Below are positions 8,364 to 16,926 of a DNA stretch of 64,000 bases, piece after piece. This DNA is from Terrirubrum flagellatum (GTDB lineage Bacteria > Pseudomonadota > Alphaproteobacteria > Rhizobiales > Beijerinckiaceae): NCBI RefSeq assembly GCF_022059845.1, contig NZ_CP091852.1, forward strand, positions 124,001-188,000, given 5' to 3'. The translations under genes and the position numbers were made by a program. Numbering within the stretch: the stretch's first letter is position 1; each line of letters opens with the position of its first letter. The notes beneath the pieces were generated by a model that saw only the letters and a list, made by a program, of their open reading frames with translations, searched no databases and was not told the DNA's origin.

Positions 8364-9299
8364 ATGTTTCGGATGACGAGCGCCGTCGTCGGCGCGGCGT
8401 TGCTGTTTGCTGCGGCGAATGAGGGCGCGATCGCGCAGACGAAGCTCAATGTCGGCTGCACCGCGACGACCGATTGCGCCTCCGCCGCCGTCGCGCTCGA
8501 CGAAGGGATCTTCAAGAAAAACGGCCTCGACGTCACGATGACGCTCATCGGCCTGAATTCGAATATCCCGGCGGCGCTGTTCTCGAATTCGATCCAGATT
8601 GGCGGGCCTACTCCTTCGGTCTTTCTGCAGGCGGTGGATGGTGGCCTTGATCTCGTCGCGGTGGCGGGCGCGAGTTCGACGTCCGAGAAGACCTATGACA
8701 CCGCCGGCGTCGTCGCCTCGCCGGCGAGCGGCATCAAGGGGCCGAAGGATTTCGTGGGCAAGAAGGTCGGCGCGCCCGGCATCGGCGCGTTCCTGCATGT
8801 GCTTTTCTCGAAATGGCTGATCGACAATGGCGTCTCGCCGAAGCAGGTGAATTTCGTCGAAGTCACGTTCCCGACCATGAGCGACACGCTGAAGTCAGGA
8901 GCGGTCGACGCCGTGGTCACGGCCGAGCCGATCATGTCGCGCATTATCGCGAGCGGGACCGGCGCCGTCGTCGGCTACTATCTGCAGAAGCTGCCTGAGC
9001 GTCGTCCGGCCATTGTTTATTCCTCGACCCGCGCCTGGGCCGATGCGAATGCCGACACGTTGAAGGCGTTCCGCGCCTCGATCGAGGAGGGTGCGAAGAT
9101 CGCCAACGAGAATCCGGAGAAGGGGCGTCAGTCGATCGCCAAATTCACCAAGATCCCCATGGACGTGCTGTCGAAAATGAAGCTCTCTGTGGCTGATCCA
9201 AAGCTCGACAAGGAGCAACTCGACTGGTGGGTCGCCACGATGAACGAACAGGCCATGCTGCAGGGCAAACCCGACACGGCGACGCTGATCCAGAAATGA
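8364..9299 (+). CDS. ABC transporter substrate-binding protein, NitT/TauT family
   Basis: Periplasmic binding protein of 311 residues, the usual SsuA/TauA/NrtA-like size. It has a Sec signal (MFRMTSAVVGAALLFAAANE, cleavage after AIA) and a mature part with the typical NGLDVTM strand and IGGPTPSVF ligand loop. CGGGAGG at 8351-8357 sits 6 nt before the ATG at 8364, which excludes the TTG at 8334 and the ATG at 8358. Its TGA overlaps the next ATG (ATGA, 9296-9299). It is first in a five-gene operon. The ligand may be an aromatic or organic acid, given the hydrolases next door. Confidence 0.85.
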   Translation: MFRMTSAVVGAALLFAAANEGAIAQTKLNVGCTATTDCASAAVALDEGIFKKNGLDVTMTLIGLNSNIPAALFSNSIQIGGPTPSVFLQAVDGGLDLVAVAGASSTSEKTYDTAGVVASPASGIKGPKDFVGKKVGAPGIGAFLHVLFSKWLIDNGVSPKQVNFVEVTFPTMSDTLKSGAVDAVVTAEPIMSRIIASGTGAVVGYYLQKLPERRPAIVYSSTRAWADANADTLKAFRASIEEGAKIANENPEKGRQSIAKFTKIPMDVLSKMKLSVADPKLDKEQLDWWVATMNEQAMLQGKPDTATLIQK

Positions 9300-10018
9300 C
9301 CGGAGTGGCTGTTAAGGCCGATCTCTTCGGCGAGGCGGCGCATCTCGCGAATTCCGAGACGCTAAGCGAACGCGCCGCCGCGCTCGTCGAGCACGACATT
9401 CTCGCCGGCGTCTGGCAGCCCGGCGATCGGCTCGGCATCCAGGCGCTCTCCGAACGCTATGGCGTCGGGGCTACTCCGCTGCGCGAAGGTCTGTCGCGGC
9501 TTGTCTCACGCAATCTCATCTCCGCCGTCGGGCAGAAGGGCTTTCGCGTCGCCAGCATGTCGGAGGCCGATCTCTTCGACATCACCCAGGTTCGCATCAT
9601 GGTCGAGATCGAGGCGCTGCGGCGCTCGATCCGCGACGGGCGCGATGATTGGGAGGCGAACGTCATCTCGTCGCTTCATCGTCTTGTGCGATCGGTCGAA
9701 CGCGATCCCGAAACCATGCGCGAGGGAACGCCCGAATTCGACCGGCTGCACAAGGCGTTTCATCGCTCGCTGCTTGAAGCCTGCGGATCGGAGCGGCTGC
9801 TGCGACTGCATGACGATCTCTATTATCAGGCCTATCGCTATCGCCGTACGATGATGAGCCGCTTTTCCGAACATGGCTCCTTCGTCGAGGCGCATCGCAC
9901 GCTGGCGGACGCCGTGTTGTCGCGCGATGCGACGAGAGCGGAAGCCGAACTCGCTCAACACCTCCGACAGACGCTCAACATCGTCTATGGCGGCGCGACC
10001 GCCGGCGCGAAACCATGA
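9296..10018 (+). CDS. GntR-family transcriptional regulator, FadR/FCD subfamily
   Basis: DNA-binding repressor or activator of 240 residues. The N-terminal winged helix is near residues 18-85 (PGDRLGIQALSERYGVGATPLREGLSRL). The C-terminal all-helical FCD domain has the expected His/Asp residues (DRLHKAFHRSLLEACGSERL and EHGSFVEAHRTL). It is translationally coupled on both sides: its ATG overlaps the stop of the binding-protein gene and its TGA overlaps the ATG of the ATPase gene. It probably senses the transported acid and binds the AT-rich spacer at 8266-8363. A regulator inside the transporter operon is an unusual order. Confidence 0.9.
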   Translation: MTGVAVKADLFGEAAHLANSETLSERAAALVEHDILAGVWQPGDRLGIQALSERYGVGATPLREGLSRLVSRNLISAVGQKGFRVASMSEADLFDITQVRIMVEIEALRRSIRDGRDDWEANVISSLHRLVRSVERDPETMREGTPEFDRLHKAFHRSLLEACGSERLLRLHDDLYYQAYRYRRTMMSRFSEHGSFVEAHRTLADAVLSRDATRAEAELAQHLRQTLNIVYGGATAGAKP

Positions 10019-10806
10019 CCATCTCCGTTCGCGATGTGAAACTCGCGCCGCCGGTGATCGCGTTCGATCACGTCAGTCTCGGCTATGGCGGACGCACGAT
10101 CATCTCCGATCTCTCGCTCGATGTCGGCCGCGGCGAAATCGTCTGCATCATCGGGCCGTCTGGCTGCGGCAAGACGACGGCGCTGCGCATGGCGGGCGGC
10201 CTCGTCAGTCCCGATCAGGGCGCGGTCCGGCTGCTCGGCGAACCCTTGACCCAGCCGCGGCGCGACGTGGCGATCGTCTTCCAGGACTATGGCAAGGCGC
10301 TGCTGCCCTGGCGCACTGCGGCTGGCAACGTCTCGCTCGCGCTCGAAGCCGTGGGCGTCGCGCGTGATGAACGCGAAGCGCGCATTGATTCACTGCTCGC
10401 GAAAGTCGGCCTCGCCGATCACGCCGATAAATATCCGACGGAAATGTCCGGCGGCATGCAGCAGCGCATCCAGATCGCGCGTTGCCTCGCGCAGGAGCCT
10501 GCTGTGCTGCTGATGGACGAACCTTTCGGGGCGCTCGATGCGATGACGCGGCAAGGCTTGCAGGACGAGATGCTGTCGATCGTCGCGGAGACGGAAGCCA
10601 CGGTGTTCTTCGTCACCCATGATCTCGAAGAGGCTGTTTATCTCGGCGACAGGGTGATCGGGCTTCTTCCCAATCCCGGCCGCATCGGCGTTGATCTCAG
10701 GGTCAATCTTCCGCGCCCTCGCAGCCAGCTCGAAACGCGCGAGGCGCCGGAATTTCTGCGGCTGCGTCGCCAGCTTTTCGATTTCATCGAGAAGGCGGAG
10801 CGATGA
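10015..10806 (+). CDS. ABC transporter ATP-binding protein, NitT/TauT family
   Basis: Cytoplasmic ATPase of 263 residues that powers the importer. Walker A is GPSGCGKT (residues 47-54), the Q-loop is FQDYGKALLPW, the signature is MSGGMQQRIQIARCL, Walker B is VLLMDEPFGALD, and the switch His is in FFVTHDLEEAVYL. The DEPFGALD and THDLEEAV forms are typical of the SsuB/TauB group. The ATG overlaps the GntR stop and the TGA overlaps the next ATG. Confidence 0.93.
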   Translation: MTISVRDVKLAPPVIAFDHVSLGYGGRTIISDLSLDVGRGEIVCIIGPSGCGKTTALRMAGGLVSPDQGAVRLLGEPLTQPRRDVAIVFQDYGKALLPWRTAAGNVSLALEAVGVARDEREARIDSLLAKVGLADHADKYPTEMSGGMQQRIQIARCLAQEPAVLLMDEPFGALDAMTRQGLQDEMLSIVAETEATVFFVTHDLEEAVYLGDRVIGLLPNPGRIGVDLRVNLPRPRSQLETREAPEFLRLRRQLFDFIEKAER

Positions 10807-11567
10807 ACAGCGGCTGGTGGAAGGGCCTTGTCGTCCCGGCGGCGCTTATCCTCGCCGCCGAGATCGCCATGCGCGTCTTTGGCTCGTCGTCGATGTCGCT
10901 CGCCGCGCCAAGCGATATCCTGGCCGCCTTCGCGCGCATTGTTGTTGACGGATCGATGCTCGCCGCCACGCGCGACACGCTGATCGCTGCGGGAACTGGC
11001 CTCGTGCTTGGTGGCGTCATCGGTCTTGCGCTTGGCGTGCTGCTTGGCCTCGTCAAGCAGCTTGATCGATTGCTGGAGGTCACGATCGAGGCGATCAGGC
11101 CGATTCCATCGGTCGCGGTGCTGCCGATCGCGATGCTCGTCTTCGGCTTCGGCTATCGCATGGAGATCGCGATCGTCGCCTTTTCCTGTCTGTGGCCGAT
11201 CATGATCCTGACGCGCGCGGCGATGAGCGGGATCGAGCCGCGATTGATGGAGGTGTCACGCACGCTTCGACTGTCCGCGTGGGACCGCGTGCGCAAGATC
11301 ATTCTGCCCGCCGCGCTGCCGCGCATCATGGTCGCTTTTCGTCTCGCGGCGGCGATCGCGCTTGTGGTCGCCGTGACAGTCGAAATCGCGGCCAATCCGC
11401 TCGGACTTGGATATGGCATTCTTGTCGCGCAGCAAGGCCTGCAGCCCGCGGCGATGCTCGCCTATCTCGTCTGGATCGGACTTGTCGGCTGGGGTCTCAA
11501 CACGCTCCTGTCGATGGCCCAGCGCCGGCTGTTCGGCCGCGCTGCCCGCGTGGAGCTTCCGGCGTGA
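10803..11567 (+). CDS. ABC transporter permease, NitT/TauT family (first)
   Basis: Inner-membrane permease of 254 residues with five to six helices. The family hallmark RPIPSVAVLPIAMLVFGFG is present, and the EAA-type loop (LMEVSRTLRLSAWDRVRKIILPAALP) docks the ATPase. It is joined to its neighbours by ATGA and GTGA overlaps. With the next gene it would form a heterodimeric channel; NitT/TauT systems often have a single permease gene, so two distinct ones are worth noting. Confidence 0.9.
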   Translation: MNSGWWKGLVVPAALILAAEIAMRVFGSSSMSLAAPSDILAAFARIVVDGSMLAATRDTLIAAGTGLVLGGVIGLALGVLLGLVKQLDRLLEVTIEAIRPIPSVAVLPIAMLVFGFGYRMEIAIVAFSCLWPIMILTRAAMSGIEPRLMEVSRTLRLSAWDRVRKIILPAALPRIMVAFRLAAAIALVVAVTVEIAANPLGLGYGILVAQQGLQPAAMLAYLVWIGLVGWGLNTLLSMAQRRLFGRAARVELPA

Positions 11568-12331
11568 AACCGTCGCGCGCGCTTTGGCTGGCGGCGAGTT
11601 TCGCCGTTGCAGCGCTGTTCGTTGTCGGTTGGCAGCTTCTCGCGAATTACAAACTCGTCAATCCGGTCTTCCTGCCGGGCCCGGACCGCGCGTGGGTCGC
11701 GCTCATGCGTGGCTTCACGACAGGCGATCTCGCCGCGAAATTGCTGGCCACAGTCCAACGCATGTTCTGGGGATGGCTGATAGCCTCTCTCATTGGCGTC
11801 GCGCTTGGCGCCGGCATCGGAACCTCGCCGCGCCTGCGCGCCTATCTCGCGCCCATGCTGGAATTTCTGCGGCCGCTGCCCGCCTCCGCCACGATTCCAG
11901 TGGCGATCGCGTTGCTTGGACTCTCCGATGGCATGGTGCTCGCGGTGATCGCCTTTGGCGCGCTCTGGCCGGTGCTCTTGGCGACGATCCACGGTTTCTC
12001 TGCTGTCGAGCCGCGTCTTTATGAAGTCGGACGCGCTCTGCGGTTGTCGCGCGCGGCGGTGATAGGCAAGATTGCATTGCCCTCCGCCAGCCCGGATATT
12101 CTCGCCGGCATGCGGCTTGGGCTCACGGTCGCGCTCATCCTGTCGGTGGTCTGCGAAATGATCGCGGGGCGGGATGGTCTCGGCAACTGGATCCTGCTTG
12201 CGGCGCGCTCGTTTCGCGCGCCCGACCTCTACGCCGGCGTCATTCTGCTCGGCCTGCTCGGCTATCTCACCGCGATCGCCATCGGCCTTCTCGAGGCGCG
12301 GCTTCTTGTGTGGCGCAGCCGCGCGCGTTAG
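11564..12331 (+). CDS. ABC transporter permease, NitT/TauT family (second)
   Basis: Inner-membrane permease of 255 residues, similar in plan to the preceding one: the first helix is near residues 7-25, then LEFLRPLPASATIPVAIALLGL and the EAA-type loop (LYEVGRALRLSRAAVIGKIALPSASP). It starts with GTG at 11564, overlapping the previous TGA (GTGA); the open frame continues upstream, but without coding logic. It is the last gene of the SBP-GntR-ATPase-permease-permease operon. Confidence 0.9.
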   Translation: MKPSRALWLAASFAVAALFVVGWQLLANYKLVNPVFLPGPDRAWVALMRGFTTGDLAAKLLATVQRMFWGWLIASLIGVALGAGIGTSPRLRAYLAPMLEFLRPLPASATIPVAIALLGLSDGMVLAVIAFGALWPVLLATIHGFSAVEPRLYEVGRALRLSRAAVIGKIALPSASPDILAGMRLGLTVALILSVVCEMIAGRDGLGNWILLAARSFRAPDLYAGVILLGLLGYLTAIAIGLLEARLLVWRSRAR

Positions 12332-12433
12332 TCGCTGTTCAGTCGCCGGAGGATGGCCGAGACCCTGAATGTGCGTTACGGAACCGTGCGTCGTTTTTCT
12401 CTGCGGCTGGACCGCCACGGCTGAGACCGGGCG

Positions 12434-13873
12434 ATGAGCGTGGCGGAGGCTCTCGAAGGTCTTGCCTCTTCGCCGAGCGCGGCGGCGCCCACGCGCGACG
12501 CCAACGCGTCGTCGGGCGGAGTTGATCCGCATCGTGAAGCGATCAGCATCGCCGACCGCCTGGATCGGCTTCCCATCGCCTGGCTTCACATCGCGATTAT
12601 CGCGATCTCGACGCTCGGCCTGTTCACGGACATCGCCGAGGTCGCGTTGAGCAATGCGCTGGCCGCGGTCTTTCTTGCGCCGCCGCACCTCGTTCCGCAG
12701 CAGGAGCTCTCTTTGCTGCTCGCCGCGGTCTTCGCCGGCGGCGCAATTGGCGCGCCGGCGCTCGGCTGGCTGGGCGATCGCTTCGGGCGGCGCCTTGCGC
12801 TGCAGGCCGCGCTGGCGGTGATGTGCGTAAGTTCGATCGCCGCCGCCACCAGCCCTGATGTGCGCTGGATGACGTTCTTTCGCGTTATTTCGGGTCTGGC
12901 GATTGGCGGTTATCCGCCGCTGACGGCGACTTATCTCGCCGACATCTTGCCGCCAAGGCAACGCGGCGGCCTGATGGCGCTCTGCGCCGCCCTTGCGTTC
13001 CTCGGCGCGCCGGCGATCCTCTTTCTGATCCGCGGACTGACGCCGGCGCCGCCGCTTGATGTGGAGCCCTGGCGATGGGCGCTGCTGCTCGGCGGATTCG
13101 TTGCGGCGATTGCAGCATTTCTGCTTGCGAGCGCGCCGGAGTCGCCGCGCTGGCTCGCTGCGACAGGCCGGCGCGAGGCTGCGGAAGCGGCGTGCTGGCG
13201 CTTCGAGCGCGCAGCGGGGCGCGACGCGCCTCCATCGTTCGCCACGACGATGGCCGAGGCTGGACAACGTCATAACGGCTTCCGGGCGCTGGCGGCGTCT
13301 CCGCTGCATCTCAGGCGCGCCATGGTTCTGGCGGCGCTCTATCTGCTCGGCCCTTGGACGATGATCGGTTTTCCACTCCTGAGCGCGGCGGCGATGGTTC
13401 AGAAGGGCTTCGCTGTCGGCGACTCCCTGCTTTTCGCCGCAGTCGCGATGCTGGGCCCGACCGTCGGCACGCTCGCCACAGCGACATTCATCGACCGGGT
13501 CGAGCGGCGATACGTTCTCCTCGGCTGTATCTGCGTGATGGCGGCCGCCGGCTTTCTTTTCGCAGCCGGGGCGACGCTTGAGCTTTTGATGGTTGCAGGG
13601 GTCGCTTTCAACTTCGCCAGCGCCGTCTATGGCGCGACGCTCGCCATCTATGCCGCCGAAATCTTTCCGACTGAGCAGCGCGCCTCGGTCACCGCCGGGG
13701 CCTGGGGACTCACGCGCATTGTGTCGGCGATCGTGCCGATCGCCCTCCTGCCGATCCTCACCCATGATGGGGCTTGGGCGATGTTTGCGATCATGGCCGC
13801 GTCGCTTCTGGCGATCTCTGCGCTTATTATCCGGGCGGCCCCTCCCGGCCGCTCCCGCAAATCGGTTCTCTAA
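12434..13873 (+). CDS. MFS transporter, sugar-porter/metabolite:H+ symporter type
   Basis: Inner-membrane secondary transporter of 479 residues with twelve predicted helices. A hydrophilic N-terminal tail of about 50 residues precedes helix 1. The MFS loop motif is GWLGDRFGRR, and FRVISGLAIGGYPPLTATYLADILP is typical of the sugar-porter/AAHS group. The central loop (SAPESPRWLAATGR) also matches sugar porters. It stands 102 nt after the ABC operon, has no overlap, and is followed by a strong hairpin, so it is probably a unit of its own. Substrate unknown. Confidence 0.87.
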   Translation: MSVAEALEGLASSPSAAAPTRDANASSGGVDPHREAISIADRLDRLPIAWLHIAIIAISTLGLFTDIAEVALSNALAAVFLAPPHLVPQQELSLLLAAVFAGGAIGAPALGWLGDRFGRRLALQAALAVMCVSSIAAATSPDVRWMTFFRVISGLAIGGYPPLTATYLADILPPRQRGGLMALCAALAFLGAPAILFLIRGLTPAPPLDVEPWRWALLLGGFVAAIAAFLLASAPESPRWLAATGRREAAEAACWRFERAAGRDAPPSFATTMAEAGQRHNGFRALAASPLHLRRAMVLAALYLLGPWTMIGFPLLSAAAMVQKGFAVGDSLLFAAVAMLGPTVGTLATATFIDRVERRYVLLGCICVMAAAGFLFAAGATLELLMVAGVAFNFASAVYGATLAIYAAEIFPTEQRASVTAGAWGLTRIVSAIVPIALLPILTHDGAWAMFAIMAASLLAISALIIRAAPPGRSRKSVL

Positions 13874-13890
13874 GGTCCGGATGCTGATCC

Positions 13891-13911
13891 CGGAGCCGCA
13901 TGTCGGCTCCG
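13891..13911. terminator. 8-bp hairpin after the MFS gene
   Basis: CGGAGCCG (13891-13898) and CGGCTCCG (13904-13911) form a perfect stem with a 5-nt loop (CATGT), 18 nt after the MFS stop codon and upstream of the sapC-like gene. No U-tract follows, so it may be a Rho-type pause site or an mRNA-stabilising hairpin. Confidence 0.45.
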
Positions 13912-13933
13912 CCAAAACGCAAAGAGGAAAACG

Positions 13934-14656
13934 ATGGTTCTGCCGCAGCTCTACACCGACATCACGCCGCTCAATCGCGAGCAGCACCAGAAGCTGAAGG
14001 CGCCGGCCGGCGTCGCCCGCTTCGGCTTCGCCGGCGGAACCCATCTTCTCGCTTGCGTGATCGATGAGTTCGGCGTCGGCTCACTTGAAATGCCGATCCT
14101 GTTCGCGCCGGCGAACGACACGGCGACCGCTGTCTTCCTTGTAGGCTGCGAAGCTGGCAAAAGCGTCTTCGTGAAGCCGGACGGCTCCTGGGCGGGCCGC
14201 TATGTCCCCGCCTATATCAGGCGCATGCCCTTCATTGTCGGCGACATCGACGACAAGCAGTCGGTGATCTGCGCCGACATTAATCAGCTCAGCGCGGCGG
14301 ATGGCGAGCCCCTGTTCAACGACAAGGGCGAGAACACGCCGTTCTTCAACGCGACGATCGACTTCGTCAATCAATACGCCGCATCAGGCCGCGCGACCGA
14401 AGCGTTCGCGAAGAAACTCATGGAGCTGAAATTGCTTTCTCCGGTGACGATCGATTTCCAGAACGTGCATGGCAAGGCGGTCGCGATCCATGGGCTGATG
14501 GCCGTCGACGAAGGACGTCTCGCCAGTCTCACCGACGAGCAGTTCCTCGAATTGCGGCGCGCGGGCTATCTTCCGCTCATCTATGCCCATCGCAACAGCC
14601 TGAACCTCATCCCGACGTTCACATCGCGCATGGGTGTGGAGAAACAGGCGGCCTGA
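13934..14656 (+). CDS. SapC family protein
   Basis: Protein of 240 residues that matches the SapC family, named after a protein of the Campylobacter S-layer locus; its biochemical role is not established. The family start (LYTDITPLNREQHQKLK), the centre (RRMPFIVGD) and the C-terminal LPLIYAHRNSLNLIP are visible. There is no signal peptide or membrane helix. The ATG at 13934 follows AAAGAGGAAAACG. It appears to be a single-gene unit convergent with the tartrate dehydrogenase gene. Confidence 0.85.
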   Translation: MVLPQLYTDITPLNREQHQKLKAPAGVARFGFAGGTHLLACVIDEFGVGSLEMPILFAPANDTATAVFLVGCEAGKSVFVKPDGSWAGRYVPAYIRRMPFIVGDIDDKQSVICADINQLSAADGEPLFNDKGENTPFFNATIDFVNQYAASGRATEAFAKKLMELKLLSPVTIDFQNVHGKAVAIHGLMAVDEGRLASLTDEQFLELRRAGYLPLIYAHRNSLNLIPTFTSRMGVEKQAA

Positions 14657-14718
14657 GCGCAGGCGATGGACGTGGCGCGCCGCCGATCATTGGCTGCGTC
14701 GCAAGGCGCGCGCAGAGC

Positions 14719-15795
14719 TCAAGCGTTCTCGCCGTGGATCGCGCTGATCACCGCGTCGGTCACTTTGCGCGTATTGGCGGCGCCGCCGAGATCGGGCGTG
14801 TGAAGCGCGGGGTCGGCGGTGACGCGCTCGATCGCCTTCATCAGACGCGCAGCGGCGGGCTTCTCGCCGAGATGCTCAAGCATCATGACGGCTGACCAGA
14901 AGGTCCCGACGGGATTTGCGACGCCCTTGCCCATGATGTCGAAGGCAGAACCGTGGATCGGTTCAAACATCGATGGAAACTTGCGCTCGGGATTGAGATT
15001 GGCGGTGGGCGCAATGCCGAGGGAGCCGGCAAGCGCCGCCGCCAGATCCGACAGGATGTCGGCGTGCAGGTTGGTCGCGACGATCGTGTCGAGGGTCTGC
15101 GGCTTCAGCGTCATGCGCATGGTCATCGCATCGACCAGCATCTTGTCCCATGTCACATCGGGGAATTCTTTCGCCACCTCGTTGGCGACCTCGTCCCACA
15201 TCACCATGGCGTAGCGTTGCGCATTCGACTTGGTGACGACCGTCAGCAGCTTTCGCGGCCGGCTCTGCGCCAGCCTGAATGCGAAACGCATGATGCGGGT
15301 GACGCCGGCGCGCGTCATCAGGGACACGTCCGTCGCGGCTTCCTCCGGCAGGCCCTGATGCACGCGGCCGCCGACGCCGGCATATTCGCCCTCGGAATTC
15401 TCACGCACGATCACCCAGTCGAGCTCGGGGCCTGAGACGTTGCGCAGGGGCGAAACGACGCCGGGGAGAATGCGCGTCGGGCGGACATTGGCGTACTGAT
15501 CGAAAGGCTGGCAGATCGCGAGCCTCAGGCCCCAGAGCGTGATGTGGTCGGGAATCTCAGGATGGCCCGCGGAGCCGAACAGGATCGCATCATGATGTCT
15601 GATCTGCTCCCGGCCGTTCTCCGGCATCATCCGGCCGTGCTTCTTGTAATATTCGCCGCCCCAATCGAAATGATCGAAATGGAACGCGAACGTTCCATCG
15701 CGTTTGGCCAGCGCGCTTAGCACTTCGACGCCAGCCTCGATGACTTCCGTCCCGATCCCGTCGCCGGGGATCGCTGCGATCTTGTAGGTCTTCAT
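14719..15795 (-). CDS. ttuC: Tartrate dehydrogenase/decarboxylase (isocitrate/isopropylmalate dehydrogenase family)
   Basis: NAD- and divalent-metal-dependent enzyme of 358 residues that oxidises or decarboxylates tartrate and D-malate. The TTUC-type signature NVRPTRILPGVVSPL is followed by RENSEGEYAGVGGRVHQG. The beta-decarboxylating-dehydrogenase motif ATNLHADILSDLAAALAGSL and the nucleotide loop FEPIHGSAFDIMGKGVANP are intact. The start is set at the ATG at 15795 (MKTYKIAAIPGDGIG) because that is where the Rossmann-like core begins; the frame extends 9 codons further. A divergent LysR gene is adjacent and is the likely regulator. Confidence 0.9.
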   Translation of the reverse strand: MKTYKIAAIPGDGIGTEVIEAGVEVLSALAKRDGTFAFHFDHFDWGGEYYKKHGRMMPENGREQIRHHDAILFGSAGHPEIPDHITLWGLRLAICQPFDQYANVRPTRILPGVVSPLRNVSGPELDWVIVRENSEGEYAGVGGRVHQGLPEEAATDVSLMTRAGVTRIMRFAFRLAQSRPRKLLTVVTKSNAQRYAMVMWDEVANEVAKEFPDVTWDKMLVDAMTMRMTLKPQTLDTIVATNLHADILSDLAAALAGSLGIAPTANLNPERKFPSMFEPIHGSAFDIMGKGVANPVGTFWSAVMMLEHLGEKPAAARLMKAIERVTADPALHTPDLGGAANTRKVTDAVISAIHGENA

Positions 15796-15880
15796 GATGA
15801 CTCTCGTGAACAGTGCGAGCACGCAGCTTTGATTCTCGCCTCCTACAATCCGGTCGCGGGAGGCTCAACACTCATTGGTT

Positions 15881-15899
15881 TATACAAAAAATTGATATA
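15881..15899. promoter_or_regulatory. LysR-type T-N11-A dyad in the ttuC/lysR spacer
   Basis: TATA (15881-15884), 11 nt, then TATA (15896-15899) form an AT-rich interrupted dyad in the 118-nt spacer between divergent ttuC and lysR. Its geometry fits a LysR-family operator. It lies just upstream of the LysR start, where autoregulation would occur. Confidence 0.4.
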
Positions 15900-15913
15900 A
15901 TGTGGCGGTGGGC

Positions 15914-16843
15914 ATGAGGGTTGCGGTGGAGCTTCATCAACTGCGGTGTTTTCTTGCCGCGGCCGAGGAACTGCATTTCGGGCGCGCGGCGCAGCGGCTT
16001 GATATGCTGCCGTCGGCGCTTGGCCGTCACATCAGGCTGCTTGAAGAGGATCTTGGCGCAAAGCTTTTCGCCAGGACGACCCGCGCGGTGTCGCTTACCG
16101 AAGCCGGGGCCACCTTGCGTCGAGCCGCGCGCGATCTTCTGGCGAGGGCCGAGTCGATTGAGAATGCTTTCCGCAACGAACGACATGCGATCAGGACTCG
16201 TCGTTTCAGGATCGGCGCGATCGACAGCGCCGCGGCGGGGTTGATGCCTCAGCTCCTTAAGGACATTCGCAAGAAGCATCCTGCGATCAGCGTTCAGTTG
16301 CTTGAGGACAAGACAGTTCGCCTTCTCCCGAAAATTCTATCGGGCGCGCTTGATCTCGCATTTGTGCGGCCGCCTAGTCGCCCCGACAAACGGATCGAAT
16401 TCCAGTCTCTGCTCGAGGAGACCGCTGTCGTCGCCTTTCCCGAGACTCATCGGCTCGCAAGCTGCAAGTCGGTCTCTCTCACCGAGATCGCCTCCCAACC
16501 GCTCATCATTCCCGATCGTCGCTCCCGCCCCCACAGTCACGATCTCACCGTCAAGCTTTTCGATCAGGCGGGTCTCGTTCCCCGCATCGCCGAGGTCGCT
16601 GATGAAAAGCAGACGATCGTCAATCTTGTCGCGGCGCGGCTTGGCGTAGCGATCGTTCCGCGCTGGACGTCGCGGATGGCGATTCCAGGCGTTCGCTACG
16701 TTCCATTGAAGGTCGGCGAGAAAGGTCCTGCGGGGCGTCTGCCGCTGGCGGCGGCATGGCTGCGCAGCTCGCGCGATCCGACCAGGGAGACGATCCTTGC
16801 GGTCGTCTTGTCGCGGCTAAAAGCTTACGCGAAAGGCGCCTGA
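15914..16843 (+). CDS. LysR-family transcriptional regulator
   Basis: Regulator of about 309 residues. The N-terminal helix-turn-helix is LRCFLAAAEELHFGRAAQRL followed by QRLDMLPSALGRHIRLLEEDLG. A C-terminal effector-binding domain covers residues 90-300. Starts are possible at GTG 15902, ATG 15914 and GTG 15926; the last has GAGGG five bases upstream and gives VELHQLRCF, a very common LysR beginning, so the true start may be 15926. Divergent orientation to ttuC suggests that it controls tartrate dehydrogenase. Confidence 0.9.
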   Translation: MRVAVELHQLRCFLAAAEELHFGRAAQRLDMLPSALGRHIRLLEEDLGAKLFARTTRAVSLTEAGATLRRAARDLLARAESIENAFRNERHAIRTRRFRIGAIDSAAAGLMPQLLKDIRKKHPAISVQLLEDKTVRLLPKILSGALDLAFVRPPSRPDKRIEFQSLLEETAVVAFPETHRLASCKSVSLTEIASQPLIIPDRRSRPHSHDLTVKLFDQAGLVPRIAEVADEKQTIVNLVAARLGVAIVPRWTSRMAIPGVRYVPLKVGEKGPAGRLPLAAAWLRSSRDPTRETILAVVLSRLKAYAKGA

Positions 16844-16859
16844 GGTCGCTTTGCGACGT

Positions 16860-16876
16860 GGCGCGAAAGCCGCGCC
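16860..16876 (+). terminator. Candidate terminator of the LysR gene
   Basis: GGCGCG (16860-16865) and CGCGCC (16871-16876) form a 6-bp stem with loop AAAGC, followed a few bases later by a TTTT run. It lies between the convergent lysR and glycerophosphodiesterase genes. Confidence 0.4.
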
Positions 16877-16926
16877 GTCGGACTTTTCCGCGTTCGTCGC
16901 CGCTGATTTCATCGCGAGATATCCTC

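Noticed and set aside
11462-14044. Long antisense open frame (860 codons) across the permease and MFS genes
   Set aside because: It is Arg-rich and low-complexity, lies opposite well-conserved genes, and is typical of GC-rich antisense shadow frames.
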